DNA of 37,453 bases from Desulfomonilaceae bacterium. GTDB lineage: Bacteria > Desulfobacterota > Desulfomonilia > Desulfomonilales > Desulfomonilaceae. The notes beneath the pieces are model-generated. The model saw only the letters and a program-made list of their open reading frames with translations. It ran no database searches and had not been told where the DNA came from. The stretch's first letter is position 1; every line of letters starts with the position of its first letter. Below, piece after piece: positions 16,901-24,110 of this stretch. The translations under genes and the position numbers were made by a program. The stretch is taken from positions 1-37,453 of the forward strand of contig JBAZSD010000034.1 in NCBI GenBank assembly GCA_041662605.1, given 5' to 3'.

Positions 16901-17781
16901 TCAATGACAAAGGAGTAATAAAAACCGATGGGGAGATACCCTACGTATCTGGCGCTGAGTTTTTTGGGGACAGGAACCTCATTTCGTACTACCAGTCTTT
17001 AACCGCTCTCACACTAGCCAGAATATACTCTAAACGAAAAAGTACTGAGGGCGGTTTACTTTGCATAGCTGATCCGGTGTACCAGGAAAAGGACGCCAGG
17101 ATGGCGGGTATCGCTAACAAGACCGTTCCAACCGGTGTCCTTTCGTCACTTTTTAAACGGCTGAATTTAATGGCAGCGGAGAATGATCCGCAAATGAGTG
17201 GTCTACAATTTTCAAGGCTTGCACTGACCTCAGAACTTGCGAAGGCTCTGTCTGAGACGCAGAAAAGTTCCGATGTCTACACCGGTTTCGATGCCAGCAA
17301 GACGAACTTCTTTAATAACGTCAGCCCATCACTTAATCGTTACGATAAAGTTGTCTTTGCCACACACGGTTACTTTGGGTCGGATTTACCTGGCATTATG
17401 GAGCCCGTGTTGGCGCTGACTTTAGTTCCTGCTGGAACGGATGGTTTCTTACGAATGTCGGAGGTGATGGGATTGAACATGAACGCCGACATAGTGGCCC
17501 TTACAGCCTGTCAGACAGGTCTGGGAAAGCGAGTATCCGGTGAAGGAACAATGGGAATGGGAAGGGCATTCCAGTACGCAGGTGCCAAGTCAGCGCTGAT
17601 GAGTTTGTGGTCTGTTTCAGAGTTTACGTCGGTAAATCTTGTGAAGAGGTTCTTTCAGAGTGTAAGCGAAGGAAAAAGCAAATTGGAAGCCCTTGCTTTG
17701 GCTAGGAGAGAAGTCAGGAACAAAGGTTTTGATCATCCGTTTTTCTGGGCTCCATTCATATTGGTCGGAGAAACGAATTGA
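13942..17781 (+). CDS. Exported TPR-CHAT protein (caspase-like peptidase with TPR array)
   Basis: ATG 13942 is preferred over an earlier in-frame ATG because it follows AGGAGGGGG closely and opens a signal peptide (hydrophobic residues ~6-23, cleavage probably after F-V-L-A). The mature protein has a TPR array: 14 consecutive repeats of exactly 40 residues (DNA ~14164-15843) of the L-N-N-L-G-x-V-Y... A-I-E-Y-Y-x-x-S-L-E-I type, followed by less regular repeats to about residue 730. A charged helical linker leads to a C-terminal CHAT domain with His1142 in A-T-H-G-Y-F and Cys1190 in L-T-A-C-Q-T-G, the catalytic pair of caspase-like HetF-associated peptidases. Export suggests action in the periplasm or outside. 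The small gene at 17865 follows by 83 bases and is probably co-transcribed. Substrate unknown. Confidence 0.9.
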   Translation: MERIGVGLSIVVFIIMVLPSFVLAQSTDEGERLWAEAYDLEQNAKTAGDSEAALEKYKQAIAIFEKVGYRKGVGRISNSAGYIYYSLGRHNKAIEYYENSLEIARKLDDLWGEGQTLNDIGLVYNSLGQHSKAIEYFEKSLDVAKKIGDEGTEGLTLNNLGLAFLALGEFSKAAEYCKKSLQVRGKGGDLKGEVQSLNSLGNIYKGWGEYSKAVEYYQRSLDLTRQVGDVSGEGQTLNNLGLVYSALGKNGRAIGYFEDSLEIKKKTGDSKGEGLILNNLGLVHSASGEYSKAINYYEKSLEVRKKVGDLKEEGQTLENLGNIYLARGPYPKAVEYYEKSLDIARKVSDVTREGQALNKLGLVHYSWGQYPKAIEYHEKCLEIRRKVGDSKGEGTTLNDLGNVYAAWGQYSKATECYQQSLDISKKFGDVRGEGAALNNFGMINHFRGEYVKAADYYEKSLEIFRKIGDVGAEGTTLNNLGVVYKDWGQYSKAVDHYGQSLEIRKRIGDLNGEGGSLNNLGRVYFFWGRYIKAIEYYEQSLEIRRRLGDLSGEGQALANLGNVYKAWGQYSKAIECYQQSLEIKKNIDDLRGEGVILGDLGNVYATQGQYSEALSILQKALQISRKIGVPTDSATDNIGNLYLDIGEIKKAEPFLIEAGFDASLGRLCLLKADYSSAKKHYESLVKSSEQNRNTDNLFIAYTGTGVALENMGDDHRAAEYFRKAIDLTEDLRSALNASERGEFYNVRIWGFYRTAPYEGLARVLIKLNRPLDALRESEYTKARMFAEGLSKRAEGSTPEVSKDVVDLDSQLDEQLAALTKNLQRAYEKGNKDSIAVLELQVNETKIKLAKHVETLRREYPLFAATKYPKPMGLDQATLEVNEWVLVYHVTDSGIIIYLTKGKNLVKAVFKPIAVKEIDELIRSFRQPLEIGPKDKLEDKLKSFDFDSGKKLSDLLVADILSFLPKDSPVIIVPDGPLGMLPYEMLVLNDKGVIKTDGEIPYVSGAEFFGDRNLISYYQSLTALTLARIYSKRKSTEGGLLCIADPVYQEKDARMAGIANKTVPTGVLSSLFKRLNLMAAENDPQMSGLQFSRLALTSELAKALSETQKSSDVYTGFDASKTNFFNNVSPSLNRYDKVVFATHGYFGSDLPGIMEPVLALTLVPAGTDGFLRMSEVMGLNMNADIVALTACQTGLGKRVSGEGTMGMGRAFQYAGAKSALMSLWSVSEFTSVNLVKRFFQSVSEGKSKLEALALARREVRNKGFDHPFFWAPFILVGETN
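14164..15843 (+). repeat. Tandem 120-bp coding repeats (14 TPR units)
   Basis: Fourteen in-frame units of exactly 120 bases encode the TPR array, each ending in a GGAGAAGG-like (Gly-Glu-Gly) block. Units 5, 10, 12 and 14 are especially alike around G-W-G-x-Y-S-K-A. Constant length and high similarity suggest expansion by recombination within the gene. Confidence 0.9.
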
Positions 17782-17864
17782 AAGTTTGTTAGGACGGTTG
17801 TATCCTGAGCCCCTATGTCAAATCTCAAGAATAGACCCTGCATGACGCAAAAGAGGGGACGTAT

Positions 17865-18395
17865 ATGAACTCAAACCAAAAAAGTTCAGGTAGGTTCTAT
17901 CTCAAACAGACAGTTCTTTTGGTTGTTACCATTGTTTTAGTAATCTTATTCACCATCCCTTTACTGAAATCTATCAAGTCGGCGCTGAATCCGGGGGAGC
18001 TTGTGGCTGCCGCCAATCAGAACAGGCGACAGATGGCGTCCCTTGAGAGAAAGATTGATGTCAATAGCTCGAAGATACTCATGGCGGCAGGCGCCGAGCA
18101 AGTCCAGGAAAAACTTGCAAAGGAAGTGGAAGCGCTCAAACGCCAAATGGCGGCCGCTCAACTTGAGAACAAATATCTTCAGCAACAAGTACAGTTGACC
18201 AGTACGATTCTGGAACTGGTAAAATCGAAATCCGCCTCCGATGTATCTCCCGATGCTCATATCGGCTTCTCGCAAAAAGTGTTCGATTTGTTGACAAAGG
18301 TTTTCGGATGTATTGCATCTGTTTGCAGTTGTGGAGTTTTTCTAGTCTCGTGGATAAGGAACAGGCGACAAGTTCCTCCAACGAAGACGAGCTGA
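17865..18395 (+). CDS. Small membrane protein with coiled coil, TPR-CHAT neighbour
   Basis: A 176-residue protein with a good ribosome-binding site (AGAGGGGACGTAT before ATG). Residues ~15-35 form one hydrophobic segment; residues ~45-115 are charged and heptad-like (Q-N-R-R-Q-M-A-S-L-E-R-K and E-V-E-A-L-K-R-Q-M), consistent with a coiled coil; a second hydrophobic segment lies at ~148-165, followed by a basic tail. The two segments would place the coiled coil on one side of the membrane, probably the periplasm. No family is recognised. It follows the TPR-CHAT gene by 83 bases on the same strand, so it may anchor, sense for, or be cleaved by that protein; this is inference. Confidence 0.7.
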   Translation: MNSNQKSSGRFYLKQTVLLVVTIVLVILFTIPLLKSIKSALNPGELVAAANQNRRQMASLERKIDVNSSKILMAAGAEQVQEKLAKEVEALKRQMAAAQLENKYLQQQVQLTSTILELVKSKSASDVSPDAHIGFSQKVFDLLTKVFGCIASVCSCGVFLVSWIRNRRQVPPTKTS

Positions 18396-19197
18396 CATTT
18401 AGCGGCAGATTCAACCTAAAATTGAGGAAAAAGGATTCACTTCTAATTAACTCCAGGCTGGATTGTGGTAATCAACCCGGTGCAAATAGAAGTGATCCCG
18501 TGAACTGAAACTGATTTTTCCACAGTTTGAAACAGTTCGTAATGTGATTTATGTAGTCTTCGGAAAAGAACACTGACAATTCAAGTCAGGGTCTACTCTT
18601 GGAGAACCAAATCTCTGAGTGTCCGAACGTCAACAAATCAATAGAATTGATCAGCGCCTGATCGCTGATACCTTAATCTCCCTCGAATGTTCGTTGTCCT
18701 ATCACCATGTCCCATAATGGCCTCTCTGATCTCAGGGCCGATACCGGAGGCACAGGCGCTGGTTTTTCAAGTGTGGTGTAAATCATGAAAAGCTGGAGCC
18801 GAATGAGGCTGATATTCCCAATAGCCATGTTCCAGGGATTTTTTATAGAATCCGTAATCGGAAACCATTGTTAGACCCAAACATTTTTTCTGCCTTGAAC
18901 AATTTGAGCTTCATGGTCTTGTCTAATATGGGGAAGACGTCTTTGCGAATTGGTACCGTTCCACTGCCCTCTCTTGGAATTTTCAGGGCCTATGAGTATT
19001 ATGCGTCGAGATAGCTCGACTCCCCTCAGCGTGAGGATAATGATCACCCCGCGTCTCATTCCGTTATGAAACCGAGTCAAGAAAATAGCCTGCAGCCACA
19101 AAAGGAGCTGATTGAGTATCCTGAGATAATCGCCAAAACCAACATCATCTTATTTTTTACGTGACTTCTCTAACAGATCCTCGGCTGGGGAGCAGGG
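18396..19197. other. Gene-less region
   Basis: About 800 bases between the CHAT module and the TRAP permease gene (convergent). Frames are short, lack ribosome-binding sites and resemble nothing known. No RNA gene or strong terminator was recognised. Confidence 0.4.
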
Positions 19198-21276
19198 CTA
19201 ATGGGGATGCCCCGAAACTCGACCAGAACTCGAAACATTTGTCGCTCGGCGGCGTTGTATAAGATAGATGCCTAACCATAGCGCTACCCCTGGAAAAAAC
19301 ATTACGTACTTATATGTGTCGGCAAGCCCGAGCCAAGACGCCGTCAAATCAGGTCTCATCATGGTTAGAGTTACAGCAAGGAGGCATGGAACCTCGTACC
19401 AACGGTTTGATGTCACAAACCAACCTTGGGTTGCGGATACGAAAGCCAGCATTCCCAAGACGGATGAAAAAAGGATAAGAACTGCTTGGGCAATAGTATT
19501 AACACCCATGAGAAGTAGATCATGGTTGAAAACAAATATGAATGGCAGAATTGCTGTACGGATATGGTACATGAACCCCTGCAATCCTGTAGCCACTGGT
19601 TGAGAACCGGCAATGGCTGAGGCTGCGAAAGACGCCAGGCCAACAGGGGGGGTGTCATCCGCCAGTATTCCAAAATAGAAGCAGAAAAGGTGGGCCGCCA
19701 TGAGAGGAATGATAATGCCGTTGGCCTCACCTAAAAGCACCATGGCCGGAGCCGTCAAGGAAGCCACTACAATATAGGTGGCCGTTGTAGGTAAACCCAT
19801 GCCGACTATTAGACACGCGAACGCAGTAATCAGAAGCATTAAATAAAGATTGCCTCCACTAAGACGATCAATAACCTCGGTTACCAGGCCACCCAACCCT
19901 AAGGTCACCACTCCAACAATGATCCCTGCACATGCAGTGGCTATGGCTACACCGACCATGTTGCGTGCGCCGCCAATGAGACTATCAATCAGAATCTCAG
20001 CCGATTTTTTTATGCCGGATAATACAGGACGCCCCTTTAATATCGCTTCAATGGGGTGCTGAAGTCCAACTATAAGCGCCAGCGTCAAGATGGCGCGAAA
20101 AACCGCCAATTGCGGGGAATGTCTGAAATAAATCAACTCTACGATCAAAACGGCTAGCGGAATCAGGTAGTGCAGTCCACTGAAAAAGACTTTTCTGAAC
20201 CGGGGAATCTCGTCCCTGTCCATCCCCATGATTCCCAATTTGCAAGCTTCCACATGGGTGATGTAAAAAAGAGCGGCATAAGAAACCATCGCTGGAATCA
20301 AGGCGGCTTTGGCAACTTCAACGTAAGGAACGCTGACATATTCTGCGATTATGAATGCCGCCGCTCCCATTACTGGAGGCATCAATTGGCCGTCAATACC
20401 GGCCGCGACTTCTATTGCCGCCGCCTTTGTGGCCGGGTAACCGACTTTTTTCATGAGAGGTATAGTAAAAGTTCCCGTGGTCACGACGTTGGCTATGCTA
20501 GAACCTGAAATCATGCCAGTTAAGCCACTTGCCAGAACAGCGGCCTTTGCCGGACCTCCTCGAAATCGACCGAGAAGCGATAGCGCCACAGCAATGAAAT
20601 AATTTCCGGCTCCGGCCCCTTCAAGCATAGCGCCGAAAAGAACAAACAAAAAAACAATATTGGCGGACACCTCCAGAGGTATACCGTATATTCCCTCGGT
20701 AGACATTGTAATTTGACCGAGAAGACGACTCAGAGAAACTCCCTTGAAAGCAAGGAAATCAGGAAGATGACTCCCATATAGCGCATAGCCGAGAAAGAAA
20801 ATGGATATTGCCGGAAGAGCAGGGCCTATGACTCTTCTTCCCGCCTCAAGGAGAAGGATCAACAATAATGTTCCGAAGAAAACGTCCCGTCCAAGAGGCG
20901 CCCCCTGGCGTAAGCTGATTCCGTGGTAATCCAGTAAGATATATGTGGCTGACACACATGCCAACCCGGCTACAACCGCCCGAATAAAACGATGGAGGCC
21001 TAGTCGTTCTTGAAACATTCTTCCTGCTCGTAGTTTACCGAACGGGTAGGCGAGAAAAACGATCAGCATGGCAAAACCAAGGTGAATAGCTCGGACCGCG
21101 AGGCTGTCTAGGATGAGCCAACTAGCAATGGAGAGTTGGAAGATGGACCAGCTTAGGGCGATAGCTCCAATGAGTGAGACATAACTTTCCTTTTGCGAGG
21201 CAAGTCCTGAGATAGAGGGACCTAGCTCAGCGGTTTTTGGAGTTTCTCTCTGCGATTGAATTTTCTGTTGTGCCAT
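19198..21276 (-). CDS. TRAP transporter permease, fused 4TM/12TM subunits (TAXI type)
   Basis: A 692-residue, highly hydrophobic protein combining the small (DctQ-like, residues ~30-150) and large (DctM-like, remainder) TRAP membrane subunits in one chain, as is usual for TAXI-TRAP systems. Recognisable DctM stretches include S-G-L-T-G-M-I-S-G-S-S-I-A-N-V, G-I-D-G-Q-L-M-P-P-V-M-G-A-A-A-F and A-D-D-T-P-P-V-G-L-A. It uses the Na+ or proton gradient to import a carboxylate-type solute delivered by the receptor. The receptor gene lies upstream on the same strand (102-base gap to its stop), so the two form an operon. Confidence 0.92.
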   Translation of the reverse strand: MAQQKIQSQRETPKTAELGPSISGLASQKESYVSLIGAIALSWSIFQLSIASWLILDSLAVRAIHLGFAMLIVFLAYPFGKLRAGRMFQERLGLHRFIRAVVAGLACVSATYILLDYHGISLRQGAPLGRDVFFGTLLLILLLEAGRRVIGPALPAISIFFLGYALYGSHLPDFLAFKGVSLSRLLGQITMSTEGIYGIPLEVSANIVFLFVLFGAMLEGAGAGNYFIAVALSLLGRFRGGPAKAAVLASGLTGMISGSSIANVVTTGTFTIPLMKKVGYPATKAAAIEVAAGIDGQLMPPVMGAAAFIIAEYVSVPYVEVAKAALIPAMVSYAALFYITHVEACKLGIMGMDRDEIPRFRKVFFSGLHYLIPLAVLIVELIYFRHSPQLAVFRAILTLALIVGLQHPIEAILKGRPVLSGIKKSAEILIDSLIGGARNMVGVAIATACAGIIVGVVTLGLGGLVTEVIDRLSGGNLYLMLLITAFACLIVGMGLPTTATYIVVASLTAPAMVLLGEANGIIIPLMAAHLFCFYFGILADDTPPVGLASFAASAIAGSQPVATGLQGFMYHIRTAILPFIFVFNHDLLLMGVNTIAQAVLILFSSVLGMLAFVSATQGWFVTSNRWYEVPCLLAVTLTMMRPDLTASWLGLADTYKYVMFFPGVALWLGIYLIQRRRATNVSSSGRVSGHPH

Positions 21277-21377
21277 GATCAGGAGGTTCTAGTCCTTGTA
21301 CGAGTCAATTACATGTAGCAGCGATAGGGCTGAGCGCTTTCTGTCAGCCTTGGATGAACTCTTAGGCCCCAGATAAA

Positions 21378-22361
21378 TCATCTTGCCTTTGTCTTGGCGC
21401 CCAGCCCGACTTCTTTATAATACTTGAGCGCTCCGGGATGTAACGGAACCGGTAAATCTGTAACCATGTCCTCTTTTTTCAGATTGGAAAAAGAAGGGTG
21501 AAGATTTCGGAATGTGTCAAAATTTTCAAACACTTCCTTTGTAATGCTATACACAACTGTATCCGACATCTTGTCTGTTGTAAGGAAGCAGGCTCTTACA
21601 CCAAATGTTGGGACATCTTCTGAGTTATCAAACCCAGAGTAGAGACGAACCGGTATAGATGCTTTACTGTAAAAAGGGTTTTTCAAAAGGAGCGCTTCTA
21701 CATCATGAAATGGGATAAATCGAACTCTGGTTCCACCGGCTGCTGCCTCCTTTAAAGAGCCGTTAGGGTGCCCTACCGTGTAGAAAAAAGCGTCCAGACG
21801 ACCGTCTTGGAGTAACGATGCGGCTTCTATAGGCTTTATACCTTCCGCCTGGGCCAGGTCATCGAACTTGAGCCCACAAGTTGAAAGCGCATCCTGCGCA
21901 TTCTGCCGCGTTCCTGAGCCTGGATTACCCACGCCAACTATTTTGCCTTTCAAATCCGAACATGATTTTATTCCGCTATTGACAGAGGCTATAAGACAAA
22001 CGGTTTCTGAGTTCAGACAGAACACTCCCCTGAGTTCCTTTCTAGGGCCTTTTTCTGCCCATTCCTCCTGGCCAGACCATGCCTGGGAAGCCTTATCGGA
22101 CTGGGATAACCCAAAATCGAGGTCACCTACGCCCAAGGCGTTAATGTTAAAAACTGATCCTCCAGTTGCTTCGGCAGTCACTTTGAAGCCGTAAATACTC
22201 TTCTTTTCATTCATCAATTTGCTGATGGCGTTACCCGTGGGATAGTAGACCCCGGTAACTCCGCCTGTACCGATGGTGAGGAACTTGGTGGCGGCAACCC
22301 CATACGCCATGGCCAAAAACGTCAATAGGCAGAGGGTGATTAGTTTGTAAAGCCGTTTCAT
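21378..22361 (-). CDS. TAXI-family TRAP transporter solute-binding protein
   Basis: ATG 22361 is chosen over the longer open frame because GGAGGCAAT precedes it immediately and it opens a signal peptide (K-R-L-Y-K then a hydrophobic core ending near A-Y-G-V-A-A). The mature receptor begins with the TAXI hallmark F-L-T-I-G-T-G-G-V-T-G-V-Y-Y-P-T-G-N and later has G-N-P-G-S-G-T-R-Q-N-A and D-A-F-F-Y-T-V-G-H-P. Length (327 residues) is normal. It captures a solute in the periplasm and hands it to the fused permease encoded next. Known TAXI substrates are mostly carboxylates; an aromatic or related acid would fit the neighbouring bam operon but is not shown. Confidence 0.92.
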   Translation of the reverse strand: MKRLYKLITLCLLTFLAMAYGVAATKFLTIGTGGVTGVYYPTGNAISKLMNEKKSIYGFKVTAEATGGSVFNINALGVGDLDFGLSQSDKASQAWSGQEEWAEKGPRKELRGVFCLNSETVCLIASVNSGIKSCSDLKGKIVGVGNPGSGTRQNAQDALSTCGLKFDDLAQAEGIKPIEAASLLQDGRLDAFFYTVGHPNGSLKEAAAGGTRVRFIPFHDVEALLLKNPFYSKASIPVRLYSGFDNSEDVPTFGVRACFLTTDKMSDTVVYSITKEVFENFDTFRNLHPSFSNLKKEDMVTDLPVPLHPGALKYYKEVGLGAKTKAR

Positions 22362-22578
22362 ATTGCCTCCTGGACTGGTCGTTGACGCTGTTACCCGAGG
22401 TTCCAATGTAATAAAGTAGACATCATCCGGGCTTCTTGAGTCAAGCCCTTGGCGCTTTTTCGGTAGTTGCAAAAATAAAAACGTGTTTTCTAGGTAGATG
22501 TCCTACCCTAAGAAGCAGAAAGCTCCTTTTTTCATAAGTAAACTGGTATTATATGAAAAACAAAGTAAAGGGGGCGAC

Positions 22579-23385
22579 ATGCGATATGGAGCTATGAATT
22601 TCCCGGTGAGGCCAGTGATTCAAGAATTAAAAGAGATTGCCGCCTTGGGTTTTGATTACGTTGAATTGGCTATGGATCCGCCTCAATCACACCACTTGTT
22701 ACTGAAAAGCCAGCAAAAAGAACTCTCTAATGCCCTGAAAGACAGGCGAATGAAAGTGATCTGTCATCTGCCAACGTTCGTAAGTATCGCTGATCTCACC
22801 GAAAGCATTCGGCTTGCATCGGTCAAAGAAGTTTTGGACTCCCTTGAGGTTGCCGCTGAGTTTAGTCCTTTGAAGGTTGTTTTACACCCTCCCTATCTCA
22901 CCGGGCTCGGGATGTTTGTTTACGACCAAGCCAAAGGTTACGGTTTGGAAAGCCTTACCGCAATTGTCAGAAAAGCTGAAGATCTTGGATTGACGCTATG
23001 TATCGAAAATATGTTCGCCAAAACTCATATGTTAGTAGAACCCGACGATTTCGAGGAAATTTTCAAGCGTTTTCCCAGCTTGAAGTTAACACTGGACACA
23101 GGGCATGCGAACATCAAGAATGGCAGTGGCAAAAGAATCTTTGAGTTAATTTCCAGATTCTCAGGGCAATTGGGCCATGTTCACGTTAGCGACAATTTCG
23201 GCAAAGAAGATAACCACTTGCCAATAGGAACCGGAACCGTGGATTTTTCACGAGTTGCGGACACTCTCAAAAGTATCGGTTATGACGACACAGTTACATT
23301 TGAAATATTCTCGAGGGATCGAAATTACCTTAGAATAAGTCGTCAACGATTTGCATCAATGTTGGAGTCGACAAGTACCATTTGA
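22579..23385 (+). CDS. TIM-barrel sugar phosphate isomerase/epimerase-like protein
   Basis: ATG 22579 is preferred to the earlier in-frame ATG (22498) because it follows AAAGGGGGCGAC. The 268-residue product has the xylose isomerase-like/AP endonuclease 2 TIM-barrel pattern: F-D-Y-V-E-L-A near the N-terminus, V-V-L-H-P-P, L-C-I-E-N-M with the metal-binding Glu, L-T-L-D-T-G-H-A-N with Asp and His, H-V-H-V-S-D-N, and a terminal T-F-E-I-F. The divalent-metal ligand set (Glu, Asp, His, Glu) therefore looks complete. Substrate is unknown; members act on sugars, inositols or, rarely, cyclic acids. It is divergent from the TAXI gene and convergent with bamI. Confidence 0.85.
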   Translation: MRYGAMNFPVRPVIQELKEIAALGFDYVELAMDPPQSHHLLLKSQQKELSNALKDRRMKVICHLPTFVSIADLTESIRLASVKEVLDSLEVAAEFSPLKVVLHPPYLTGLGMFVYDQAKGYGLESLTAIVRKAEDLGLTLCIENMFAKTHMLVEPDDFEEIFKRFPSLKLTLDTGHANIKNGSGKRIFELISRFSGQLGHVHVSDNFGKEDNHLPIGTGTVDFSRVADTLKSIGYDDTVTFEIFSRDRNYLRISRQRFASMLESTSTI

Positions 23386-23403
23386 AGCCCACTATGGCCT
23401 CTA

Positions 23404-23421
23404 CAGGGCATCTCTGCCCTG
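23404..23421. terminator. Hairpin between convergent genes
   Basis: CAGGGCA (23404-23410) and TGCCCTG (23415-23421) form a perfect 7-bp stem with a TCTC loop, between the stop of the isomerase-like gene (23385) and the stop of bamI (23496). A T-run is missing on both strands, so efficient intrinsic termination is uncertain, but its placement suits a bidirectional terminator. Confidence 0.5.
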
Positions 23422-23495
23422 AGTGAAATCGACCTGAAACCAAGAGGCCCAATCATTTATGAGACCGCTTATAACAAGTCTCGGCGGAGTTGCTC

Positions 23496-24110
23496 CTATC
23501 CCTCTGACACCGATTGGGTTGAAGCTGAAGGAAACGCGAGCGATTCGATTAAAACGTATGCTGCTTGTAGCGCCTCTGTAGGACAAAGGGGAAAACATTC
23601 CTTGCAGTTCCAGCACTCCTTAGAGGCTATCTCTGGAATGAAACATATCTCTTTTCTGATTCCCCTATCGACAAATCCGACAGCGTTCTTTTTCTTTACC
23701 TCAGCGCAGTATCTGACACAAAGACCACAATGAATGCAAAAGGAGGGCTCTTTTTCAAAGCGGTTTCTGTCTGCTCCATACTCTTTAGCCAGATCCTGCA
23801 ATACGAATGAATCAGGAGCATGAGCCAGTTGGAGTTCCAGGATCATTTTGCGAATTCTATCTATCTTCTCGGATCTGGTTGTTACGATTATATTTTTCTC
23901 CACAGGGTAAACACAGGAAACAACCATTCTTTTTGAGCCACGACTTTCCACTTCCACTATACAAAGTCGACAGCCCCCATAGGGTTCCAGTTTGTCGTGG
24001 TGGCATAGAGTGGGGATAGGTATTCCCGCGCTTCGGGCTGCCTCTAAAAGAGTCATGTCCTGCTTCGCCCTGACTTCTTTTCCGTCGATTGTTAACAGGA
24101 TTTCGCTCAT
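23496..24110 (-). CDS. bamI: BamI-like iron-sulfur subunit (NuoG N-terminal type)
   Basis: 204 residues. The N-terminal ~80 form a [2Fe-2S] ferredoxin fold with C36, C47, C50 and C66 in the NuoG/HydA pattern (L-C-H-H-D, G-G-C-R-L-C). The usual NuoG His-Cys cluster region is degenerate: L-A-H-A-P-D-S lacks the cysteines. Two [4Fe-4S] motifs follow, F-C-I-H-C-G-L-C and E-C-W-N-C-K-E-C. So it is a short NuoG-like electron wire without the molybdopterin part, as in BamI. Its start overlaps the bamH stop by four bases (ATGA), giving translational coupling. It is the last gene of the operon. With BamG and BamH it is expected to form the NADH- or flavin-linked module. Confidence 0.82.
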   Translation of the reverse strand: MSEILLTIDGKEVRAKQDMTLLEAARSAGIPIPTLCHHDKLEPYGGCRLCIVEVESRGSKRMVVSCVYPVEKNIIVTTRSEKIDRIRKMILELQLAHAPDSFVLQDLAKEYGADRNRFEKEPSFCIHCGLCVRYCAEVKKKNAVGFVDRGIRKEICFIPEIASKECWNCKECFPLCPTEALQAAYVLIESLAFPSASTQSVSEG

